From: Edaphobacter modestus
GTDB taxonomy: Bacteria > Acidobacteriota > Terriglobia > Terriglobales > Acidobacteriaceae
Length of the DNA: 64,000 nt
Assembly: GCF_004217555.1 (NCBI RefSeq)
Contig: NZ_SHKW01000001.1
Coordinates: 3,782,001 to 3,846,000 of the forward strand
Direction of reading: 5' to 3'
Shown here: piece after piece, positions 46,220 through 53,896 of the stretch
Layout of the letters: each line of letters starts with the position of its first letter
Position numbering within the stretch: the first letter of the stretch is position 1
Translations under genes and position numbers: made by a program
Notes under the pieces: model-generated
What the model was told of the DNA's origin: nothing
The model's input: the letters and a program-made list of their open reading frames with translations, nothing else
Database searches by the model: none

Positions 46220-48071
46220 TGCATTGCCTCAAAATAACGCCTGGACCCTTCTTACGCGTTACTCTCCGGAACGGCTTTCGTTCGCGCTGAGGCTCGCCCT
46301 TATCTGTGCCCTCGTCGCTTTGGTTGCCGAGATCTACAAAACGCCCGAGATCGCTCTGACCACCTATGTAGTCTTCTTTCTCAACAAACCAGACCGTGTA
46401 GAGAGTATCGTTCTCTCGATCGCGTTCACGATCATCATCACCGTCATCGTCGGATTCCTGCTCGTAATCGCATCGCCTGTCCTCGCAAGCATTCCTCTGC
46501 GGGTAGGAGCCATGGCGGCAATCTCATTCACCCTCCTGTTCTTGGTATCTGCGAGCAAGCTCAAGCCGATCGGGTCAACTCTCACGCTAATCATTGCATA
46601 CGCCTTGGATCTACTAGGCTCTGTTCCCCTTGGCGAACTGGTTACGAGAGCCTTCCTCTACACCTTGCTATTCGTCGCTATCCCCGCAGCAGTCTCCATT
46701 GTCATCAATCTCTTGTTCGGAGCCGCCCCTCGCAGCCTCGCGCAAAAAGACTTCGCAGCAAGGCTTTGTACAGCAGCAAAGGCTCTGCAAACCGACGAGG
46801 AATCGATCCGCGAATTGAAGCAGCTCCTCGCCGAAGGAGACGAAGAAACCCAGAAGGAACTCAAGCTCTCCTCCATCGAACACAGCAGCCGTCCAGAAGA
46901 TCTCGACGCCCTCAAGGCCTCATCCGACGGCGTAGTTACAATCCTCTCCGCCGTCCAGCTCATGGTCACCGAACCTGACGCGCTTCCATCGACGGAGACA
47001 AGATCGGCAATGCAGTCAACCCTCCTCCAGATGGCCGCGATCTTCGAGAAGGGCGGCTATCCGGCCCTCGTCGAACCGATTCCAGTAGAAGGCGGCTCCG
47101 CCGATCTCGTTTGTTCTTCCATTATGTTCTTCAACGCTGGCCTGAGCCAGTTCGGAGAACGCCGACCCTCCTCGAAGGAGAAAAAAGCTAAGTCAGGATT
47201 TTTCCTTCCCAATGCTTTTTCCAATCCAGAGCACGTGCAGTATGCGTTCAAGACAACCCTGGCAGCGATGACCTGCTACCTCATCTACTCCGTCCTGAAC
47301 TGGCCCGGTATCCACACTGCCCTGATCACCTGCTTCATCGTGTCGCTCGGAACCGTCGCAGAAAGCGTAGAGAAGCTGCGGCTGCGAATCCTCGGCTGCA
47401 TGGTAGGAACCGTTGCTGGACTCGGCGTCATGATCGGCATCATTCCCAGGACAACGGACATCGGACACTTGATGGTGGTTGTCTTCGCAGGAGCTTTCAT
47501 CGGCGCATGGATAGCTGCCGGAAGCCCACGCATCTCCTACGCGGGATTGCAGTTTGCCTTCGCCTACTTTCTTTGCGCTATTCAGGGATCATCCCCAGCC
47601 TTCAACATGGTCGTCGCCCGCGATCGCGTCATCGGAATCTTTCTGGGAATCCTGGTCTCGTATTTCATCTCGACACGTCTCTGGCCGGCGAGCATCGCCC
47701 CGCACATCGATGAAGGGCTGAAGACAGCACAGAAGCAACTGCAAGAGATCTATCAACTTTCCAATCCATGGCAGCGTCGCCGCGTCGCCGCAGAGACGCA
47801 GGCCCTCCTCCACAAGATCGAAACCGATATTCAGTTGGCTGGTTATGAACCTCCCTCCATTCGCCCCACAACGGCATGGCGGCGCGCGCGCAGGAACGCG
47901 GTGCGAGCCGCGCAGCGACTGGACATAGCCCTCTTCGCACGTTCTGAGCTGAAAGACTCCGGGAAAGAACCTGCAGCCGATAACGCCGCTTTATCGGAAT
48001 TGTCAGACGCCAGGTCGCATTCGTTCCAGCTTGCGTTGTCGAGAATCGACCAGTCGGAGGAACATGCATAA
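46200..48071 (+). CDS. mdtO: FUSC-family inner-membrane efflux protein (MdtO-like)
   Basis: Inner-membrane component of aromatic-acid/drug efflux systems. It has 623 residues, with two membrane blocks (about 29-175 and 355-510) separated by a cytoplasmic segment and a cytoplasmic C-terminal tail. ATG 46200 lies inside mdtN. The N-terminal FUSC block has YKTPEIALTTYVVFFLNKPD; the second has AFKTTLAAMTCYLIYSVLNW and PGIHTALITCFIVSLGTVAE. E. coli MdtO/YhcP-like proteins share this architecture. The stop overlaps the next start by 8 bases. Confidence 0.88.
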   Translation: MAPPVDDALPQNNAWTLLTRYSPERLSFALRLALICALVALVAEIYKTPEIALTTYVVFFLNKPDRVESIVLSIAFTIIITVIVGFLLVIASPVLASIPLRVGAMAAISFTLLFLVSASKLKPIGSTLTLIIAYALDLLGSVPLGELVTRAFLYTLLFVAIPAAVSIVINLLFGAAPRSLAQKDFAARLCTAAKALQTDEESIRELKQLLAEGDEETQKELKLSSIEHSSRPEDLDALKASSDGVVTILSAVQLMVTEPDALPSTETRSAMQSTLLQMAAIFEKGGYPALVEPIPVEGGSADLVCSSIMFFNAGLSQFGERRPSSKEKKAKSGFFLPNAFSNPEHVQYAFKTTLAAMTCYLIYSVLNWPGIHTALITCFIVSLGTVAESVEKLRLRILGCMVGTVAGLGVMIGIIPRTTDIGHLMVVVFAGAFIGAWIAAGSPRISYAGLQFAFAYFLCAIQGSSPAFNMVVARDRVIGIFLGILVSYFISTRLWPASIAPHIDEGLKTAQKQLQEIYQLSNPWQRRRVAAETQALLHKIETDIQLAGYEPPSIRPTTAWRRARRNAVRAAQRLDIALFARSELKDSGKEPAADNAALSELSDARSHSFQLALSRIDQSEEHA

Positions 48072-49587
48072 CATCCACCTTAAGACGGTCTCAGCGCTGC
48101 TTGCGCTATGCGCCACCGCCGCGAAAGCGCAAAGCACGTCTTTGCCCATCGCCCCCTCGGTTTTGGTGTCTTCCGAACAAAAACCCTCCACGGAATCTCC
48201 GCAGGCAGCGCCCGCAGTCGGACAGAGCTATGCTTTGACACCAAACCCCGCCGCCGCCGTTCTGCCTAAACCCCACGTCGATCTCGACGCCGAGCACCCA
48301 TACACCCTCCCCGAGCTGATCGATCTCGCGGAACGCGAACATCCGGAAACGCGAATCGCATGGGAGACCGCGCGCAACGCAGCTCTGACCGCCGGCATCG
48401 CCAGAAGCACCTACCTCCCGCGCATGTCCGCAAATGTCATCGGAGGCCATCAAGCGTCGTCCGGCAGTAGCAGCGCTTTTGGAGTCAACACGCAGGGGTC
48501 GGAGTCTGTTACCGGTTCTGTCTCCTCAGTCACACTCGCGTGGCTGTTATTCGACTTCGGTGCACGCAGGAATGCCGTGGACGCTGCCCAGAAGGTCTCG
48601 CTCGCCTCCAACATCCTCTTTACCGGAGTCCATCAGAAGATCATTCACGACGTATGCGTCGCATACTATCTCTATCTTGCCGCCTCCCGGCACACGGTAA
48701 CCGCAGCAAAAGCGCTCCAGAATGCTCAGGAGATTCAGAAGGCTGCCGAAGAACGGTATCGCGGTGGAATCGGGACGGTACTGGAGTCGACCCAGACCCG
48801 TCAGGTGACTGCCCAGGCCAAGCTCGTCAGAATCCAGGCCGAAGGTGCAGAGCGGAATGCCTATGCCTCTCTCCTCGAAGCCATGGGTTTTTCTGCTCTT
48901 GAAAAGATCAAAATTGCTCCGCTGGAGCGGCACACATTCACCGACGACACGCGCCCTGCAATCGAGCAGGTCGTCACCGACGCGCTCTCTCGTCGCGCGG
49001 ACGTTCTCGCCGCCTATGCGTCAGAGCAGGCAAGCCAGGCAGCAGTCAAGGCGGCACAGACCGCCTACCGCCCAAAGATCTTCCTCGCTGGCACAGGGGC
49101 CTACGTAAGCGGACAACTCGGACTCACAGCAATTCCCGCGATCGGCGAGCAGCAATTGCCGACGTTGAACATCACCGGCAATCACTGGAACTCGACCGTT
49201 CTTCTTGGACTATCAGTCCCGATCTTCGACGGCCACGCTAGAGCGAACGCGATCAGCGAAGCAAAGAATAACTCAGCCAAGGCCGCGGCAACACTGGACC
49301 AGACACGAATTGTGGCGATTCGCGAGATCGTAGGCGCACAAAACGCGCTGGAGACCAGTCTCGCCGCCGATGAAGCTGCCCGCACCTTGCAGGACGCCTC
49401 ACAGATCTCCTACGACGCTGCTCTCGATGCCTACAAGCATGATGTAGGAACCATTACAGCCGTCGTTGCCGCCCAGACCCAACTCTTGCAGGCCACACTC
49501 GCCTCAGACGACGCCTACAGTTCCACGCTTTCCGCTGCGGCCACACTCGCATTCGTTTCCGGAACACTTGCGACTGCGCCTCGGTAA
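48064..49587 (+). CDS. mdtP: TolC/OprM-type outer-membrane factor (MdtP-like)
   Basis: Outer-membrane channel of the tripartite pump. It has 507 residues with GGAGGAA before ATG 48064. The signal peptide ends near AAKAQ (residue 23). A Pro/Ala-rich linker (about 24-78) precedes the first long helical repeat (YTLPELIDLAEREHPETRIA). It shows the two structural repeats of the family, with AEERYRGGIGTVLESTQTRQ in repeat 1 and AYKHDVGTITAVVAAQTQLL in repeat 2, and the beta-strand WLLFDFGARRNAVDAAQKVS. It completes the ytcA-mdtNOP-type operon, ended by the 700-base gap before attR. Confidence 0.88.
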   Translation: MHNIHLKTVSALLALCATAAKAQSTSLPIAPSVLVSSEQKPSTESPQAAPAVGQSYALTPNPAAAVLPKPHVDLDAEHPYTLPELIDLAEREHPETRIAWETARNAALTAGIARSTYLPRMSANVIGGHQASSGSSSAFGVNTQGSESVTGSVSSVTLAWLLFDFGARRNAVDAAQKVSLASNILFTGVHQKIIHDVCVAYYLYLAASRHTVTAAKALQNAQEIQKAAEERYRGGIGTVLESTQTRQVTAQAKLVRIQAEGAERNAYASLLEAMGFSALEKIKIAPLERHTFTDDTRPAIEQVVTDALSRRADVLAAYASEQASQAAVKAAQTAYRPKIFLAGTGAYVSGQLGLTAIPAIGEQQLPTLNITGNHWNSTVLLGLSVPIFDGHARANAISEAKNNSAKAAATLDQTRIVAIREIVGAQNALETSLAADEAARTLQDASQISYDAALDAYKHDVGTITAVVAAQTQLLQATLASDDAYSSTLSAAATLAFVSGTLATAPR

Positions 49588-50295
49588 CACAAAAGATAAG
49601 TGCACCTTCCCAAAGTTCGTCGTTTGAGCGTTGAGAAGACACCACGACCATGGCGATCCGAAGTCAAGGTCCTCTCCGTCGCAATGACGAAGTCAGCCCT
49701 TGTTGACATTGGCAGAAATACCGACGCAGAGGAGCGAGCAATGGATTAGTAAGGGGTTAGGGAAGAGGTGACGATCCATCCCTAAGTTGGTAATGATGCC
49801 AGAAACATGATGTGGGCCAACGGGTTATCGCAAATCTCAGCTGGCAACAACGGTAGTGCACTCATTGAATGCTGTTGAGTTCAGCTCCCAGGATTAGTAA
49901 TGGGAAACGCGCCAGTGTTTACAATTTCCGGTGGGTGACTTTCCACTTGGACGAAAGTCGCCTTCTCGGACAAGTGGTTCCAGCAGTGCCCTGAAAACCG
50001 GCTACCGGGACAACTGGCGGTTCACTGCTTCTGGAACCGATTTCGCAGAGGACAAGTGTCCGAGAAGGCGACTTTGCAGGCATCAGCGTCCTCGATCTTT
50101 GGATCGTTCGATTGAATCATCGTCAAGAACCACTTGCCGGTCAAAAGGAAAGAATGTGGGAAACATCATGCAACAACGTGGGTAATAGTGAGCAAAACGA
50201 GCAAACGAAAAAGCATCCATCCATGCGGGCAAATCATAAATAAGTTATTGAAAATGTTGGTGTTTATGAAAGAAAGAGGCGTTGAGCACCGCGTA
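49588..50295. other. non-coding right end of the island
   Basis: No supportable gene lies in these 708 bases. They contain a nest of inverted repeats (see 49943-50075) and an AT-richer stretch near attR with the direct repeat GAGCAAAACGAGCAAACG. Confidence 0.6.
49943..50075. repeat. nested inverted repeats, 19-bp perfect arms
   Basis: AAAGTCGCCTTCTCGGACA (49954-49972) and its exact reverse complement (50057-50075) are 84 bases apart. Inside and overlapping them, CCACTTG (49943-49949) pairs with CAAGTGG (49971-49977), and GACTTTC pairs with GAAAGTC across 49938-49959. Such a structured, non-coding block near attR could be a degenerate transposon end pair, a MITE-like element or a recombination accessory region. 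Confidence 0.65.
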
Positions 50296-50342
50296 ATTCG
50301 TAATCAGTAGGTCAGCGGTTCAAATCCGCTCATCGGCTCCAT
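50296..50342 (+). repeat. attR: displaced tRNA-Thr 3' segment (right direct repeat)
   Basis: A 47-bp perfect copy of 35658-35704, ending GCTCCAT. The bases before it do not continue the tRNA, so this is the displaced end of the original gene and not a second tRNA. Confidence 0.92.
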
Positions 50343-50370
50343 ATATCCATAGTAAATGTCGTGCGTCCGA

Positions 50371-50589
50371 TCACTGCATATTGGGCTTCTTTTGAGAAAA
50401 CTTCATTCCGTAGCCGACTTTGGGGAGAATGGTCTGACAATAGGTTCCGGCTTTGACTCGGGAACCGTCAGCAACGAATCCCTCCTGATCAGAACGTTGC
50501 GCTGACTGCTCTGGAAGTAACGTTGGTGGCAATGATCCAAAGCTTGCAGCACTGCTGACGTCTTGGCTAAGATACTCTGACAGCGGCAC
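50371..50589 (-). CDS. small hypothetical ORF or gene remnant
   Basis: A 72-residue frame just right of attR. The last 30 residues (KAGTYCQTILPKVGYGMKFS) look protein-like, while the start region is Ser/Gln-rich and no ribosome-binding site is evident. It may be the end of a host gene displaced or cut near the island. Otherwise 50343-50668 is gene-free. Confidence 0.25.
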   Translation of the reverse strand: MPLSEYLSQDVSSAASFGSLPPTLLPEQSAQRSDQEGFVADGSRVKAGTYCQTILPKVGYGMKFSQKKPNMQ

Positions 50590-50668
50590 CTCACTGAGGC
50601 GCTTGGCCCCTTTCCTGTCGCCCAGTTAGGGGGAGCTAGGAACTCCAGACGTGCGGCGCGTGGGGTCG

Positions 50669-53600
50669 ATGAGCATGCAGGTCGCTCTCAATCACCGGAC
50701 ACAGTACCGATATGACAAGGCGGTCTCACTCGGACCACAAGTAATACAGTTGCGGCCCGCCCCGCATTGCCGAACGCGGATCCTCAGCTACTCGCTGAAC
50801 GTCACGCCTTCCGAGCATCTGCTCAACTGGCAACTCGACCAGCACAACAATTACATTGCGCGTCTACTTTTTCCGGGCAAGACGAAAGAATTTGTGGTTG
50901 AGGTTGATCTCGTCGCGGAGCTGTCCCCTTTCGATCCATTCGCGTTCTTTCTGGAACCGGGAGTCGAAGACTACCCTTTCGAATACGCGCCGGAGCTGGC
51001 CAAGGATCTCGACCTCTATCGCTTGATTGATCCGGCCGGACCTCTACTCCAGGCTTTTCTTGACAATATTTCGGATGAGAAGCGCGGAACGATCAGCGTC
51101 CTGGTGGACCTGAATCGAAGGGTGCGAGATGAAATCGACTATGTAACGCGGTTGGATCCAGGCGTCCAGACATGCGAACAGACGCTCGAATCGCGCACAG
51201 GTTCCTGCCGTGATTCTGCATGGCTACTGGTGCAAAGTCTCCGGCATATGGGAATCGCGGCACGTTTTGTCTCCGGGTATCTCATTCAGATGGCAGTGGA
51301 CGAGAGCGCGTCGGAGGATTCGGGCGGTTCGCAAACCGACTCTGCGGAGCTGCATGCCTGGGCAGAGGCGTTTTTACCGGGTGCGGGTTGGATTGGGATG
51401 GATCCGACCTCGGGGCTGCTCGCTGGCGAGGGCCACATTCCGCTGGTCTGCACCCCGAACGCGTCCAGGGCAGGGCCCATTACGGGTACGGTCGAGCAGG
51501 CGAGCGTGGATTTCAGCTACACCATGTCCATTCGCCGACTGAATGACGCACCACGGCCGTCCAAGCCCTTCACCGAGGAAGATTGGGTGCAGGTCGAACA
51601 GCTTGCGCATAGGGTCGACGCGGACTTGAATGCGCAGGATGTACGCTTGACCATGGGCGGCGAGCCTACCTTTGTCGGCATCGACGAGCCTGAGAGTCCG
51701 CAATGGAACATCGAGGCTCTGGGAGAAATGAAGCGCACCCGCGGTCTCGCTCTCATCCAGAGCCTCCGCAAAAGGACAGTGCCCGGTGCGCTTCTTCACT
51801 ACGGACAAGGAAAATGGTATCCGGGCGAGCTGTTGCCGCGTTGGGCACTGAGCTTCTTCTGGCGCGAAGACGGCGTCGCTATCTGGGAGAATATCGACCT
51901 CATCGCCAAGGAAGATCAGGCCTACGGGCTCGATACGGCCGATGCATTCCTCTTTATGGAAGCACTCACGCGCCGCCTTGAAGTGAGCGCCGAAAACCTG
52001 ATGCCTGCCTACAACGCCGAAGCCGAGTCGACTGAGCCCGCCGGGTACATTTTGCCCATTCGCCGCCGACAGCCTTCTGGCAAGTTGCGTTGGTCGAGCC
52101 AGTTGTGGTTTCCTCGCCCGGAACGCCTGCTACTGACCCCAGGCGATTCGCCTATAGGCTATCGCATACCTACTGAGTTGATGCCATGGGTAGCGCCAGA
52201 TGAGCTTGAATACGATTTCGAGGCTGCGCCTTTCGGGAATCGGGTCAAGCTGCCATCAAGCCCGACTCGCCGCATGGATCTTTTCGACAGAATGCCCCCA
52301 TCCGATCCGCTGCCCGCGCTCTCCACCACGTCCGAAACCGCGACTGAACTGATCCGCCCCTCGCTATGCGTGCAAGCTCGAGAGGGCCGCCTTCATGTGT
52401 TTCTGCCGTATGCGCCCCAGCTCGCGGATTATCTCGATCTGGTCGCAGCCGTCGAGGATACGTGCGAGTATCTGCACAAGCCTGTGTGGCTGGAAGGCTA
52501 CCCTCCGCCTTCCGATCAACGGTTGCGGTCGTTCAGCATCACTCCCGATCCCGGCGTTCTTGAAGTAAACCTGCCACCTGTCAGCAATTGGGACGAACTG
52601 GAACAGATCAGCACTTTGCTCTTCGAGGAAGCGCGCCGCAATCGGTTGACCGCTGAAAAGTTCGCCTACGACGGCAGTCATCTCGCCACCGGCGGCGGCA
52701 ACCATATCGTGCTCGGCGGAGCGACTGTGTTGGACAGCCCCTTCCTGCGCCGCCCGGATCTACTGCGTAGCATGGTGGCGTACTGGCAGAATCATCCGTC
52801 GCTGTCCTATCTCTTTTCCGGCATGTATGTCGGCCCGACAAGTCAGTATCCACGCGTGGACGAAGCGCGGATGGATGCATTGTATGAGCTGGAGATCGCC
52901 TTTAGTCATCTGCCTTCCAGCGACTGCCCGCCGTCCGTTGTGGATGGATTGTTCCGCAACCTGCTCGTCGATGTCACAGGAAACTCGCATCGCGCCGAGT
53001 TCTGCATAGACAAGCTTTATCCACCCGAGGGTCGCGGGTGCCGCCTTGGCTTGCTCGAATTGCGTGCCTTTGAAATGAGTCCGCATGTCAGAATGAGTCT
53101 CGTGGAGATGCTGCTCATCCGCGCTTTGGTCTCTACGTTTTGGAAACGGCCACTTGAAGGCAAGCTCATACGTTGGGGTTCAACGCTCCATGACCGTTTT
53201 ATGCTGCCATATTTTGTCAGACGCGACTTCTTCGATGTGCTCACCCAGTTGCGTCGGTCCGGCTACAACTTCGAGGAGAAATGGTTTGCTTCGCACCTGG
53301 AGTTTCGCTTTCCGAAGATTGGATCGATCGCTGCAGAGGGAGTCGAACTGAAGCTGCGTCAGGCCCTCGAGCCTTGGAACGTACTCGCCGAAGAGACTAC
53401 GTCCGGCCGAACGGTTCGCAGCGTGGACTCATCGCTCGAGCGGGTCCAGGTAGAGGTGTCCGGGTTCACGACGGACTCCCGCTACGTCGTTGCATGCAAT
53501 GGGCGCGGGGTACCGCTCCATCCTACTGGCGAACCAGGTGAGGCTGTTGCGGGCGTACGGTATCGCGCCCGACGACTGTCGACGGCAGTGCATCCCACGA

Positions 53601-53896
53601 TCCCTGTGCACACGCCGCTAGTCTTCGATATCATCGACCGCTGGAAGGAGCGTTCTATTGGCCGATGCATCTACCATGCGGACCCGCCAGACGGTCGCAT
53701 CTACACAACCCGCCCGGCTAACGCCAAGGAGGCCGAAGACCGGCGCATGAAACGCTTTCAAAAGTCCGACCATACGCTCGGCCTGGTGGGGGCACCGGTG
53801 GAAGAGACCAATCCGATCTTTCCTTTGACACTGGACCTAAGGTTGTCTTGCTCGGACAAGACAACCACATCGAAGTACGAAGAGCCTACCCGATGA
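50669..53896 (+). CDS. transglutaminase-DUF2126 protein (ATP-grasp/alpha-E associated)
   Basis: Large cytoplasmic protein of about 1,075 residues; ATG 50669 or 50675 are alternative starts. The first 85 residues are a bacterial transglutaminase N-domain (MQVALNHRTQYRYDKAVSLG). The transglutaminase core has Cys in GSCRDSAWLLVQSLRHMG, His in LHAWAEAFLPGAGWIGMD and Asp in GMDPTSG. The large DUF2126 domain (from LTMGGEPTFVGIDEPE, about residue 325 onward) is a glutamine-synthetase/amidoligase-like region conserved only in this neighbourhood type. It ends in TGA overlapping the next ATG (ATGA). It probably acts in peptide formation or cleavage, but the substrate is unknown. Confidence 0.9.
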   Translation: MSMQVALNHRTQYRYDKAVSLGPQVIQLRPAPHCRTRILSYSLNVTPSEHLLNWQLDQHNNYIARLLFPGKTKEFVVEVDLVAELSPFDPFAFFLEPGVEDYPFEYAPELAKDLDLYRLIDPAGPLLQAFLDNISDEKRGTISVLVDLNRRVRDEIDYVTRLDPGVQTCEQTLESRTGSCRDSAWLLVQSLRHMGIAARFVSGYLIQMAVDESASEDSGGSQTDSAELHAWAEAFLPGAGWIGMDPTSGLLAGEGHIPLVCTPNASRAGPITGTVEQASVDFSYTMSIRRLNDAPRPSKPFTEEDWVQVEQLAHRVDADLNAQDVRLTMGGEPTFVGIDEPESPQWNIEALGEMKRTRGLALIQSLRKRTVPGALLHYGQGKWYPGELLPRWALSFFWREDGVAIWENIDLIAKEDQAYGLDTADAFLFMEALTRRLEVSAENLMPAYNAEAESTEPAGYILPIRRRQPSGKLRWSSQLWFPRPERLLLTPGDSPIGYRIPTELMPWVAPDELEYDFEAAPFGNRVKLPSSPTRRMDLFDRMPPSDPLPALSTTSETATELIRPSLCVQAREGRLHVFLPYAPQLADYLDLVAAVEDTCEYLHKPVWLEGYPPPSDQRLRSFSITPDPGVLEVNLPPVSNWDELEQISTLLFEEARRNRLTAEKFAYDGSHLATGGGNHIVLGGATVLDSPFLRRPDLLRSMVAYWQNHPSLSYLFSGMYVGPTSQYPRVDEARMDALYELEIAFSHLPSSDCPPSVVDGLFRNLLVDVTGNSHRAEFCIDKLYPPEGRGCRLGLLELRAFEMSPHVRMSLVEMLLIRALVSTFWKRPLEGKLIRWGSTLHDRFMLPYFVRRDFFDVLTQLRRSGYNFEEKWFASHLEFRFPKIGSIAAEGVELKLRQALEPWNVLAEETTSGRTVRSVDSSLERVQVEVSGFTTDSRYVVACNGRGVPLHPTGEPGEAVAGVRYRARRLSTAVHPTIPVHTPLVFDIIDRWKERSIGRCIYHADPPDGRIYTTRPANAKEAEDRRMKRFQKSDHTLGLVGAPVEETNPIFPLTLDLRLSCSDKTTTSKYEEPTR

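Noticed and set aside
50291..50342. second tRNA gene
   Set aside because: Only the 3' 47 bases are present; no acceptor 5' strand or D arm, so it is the displaced att copy.
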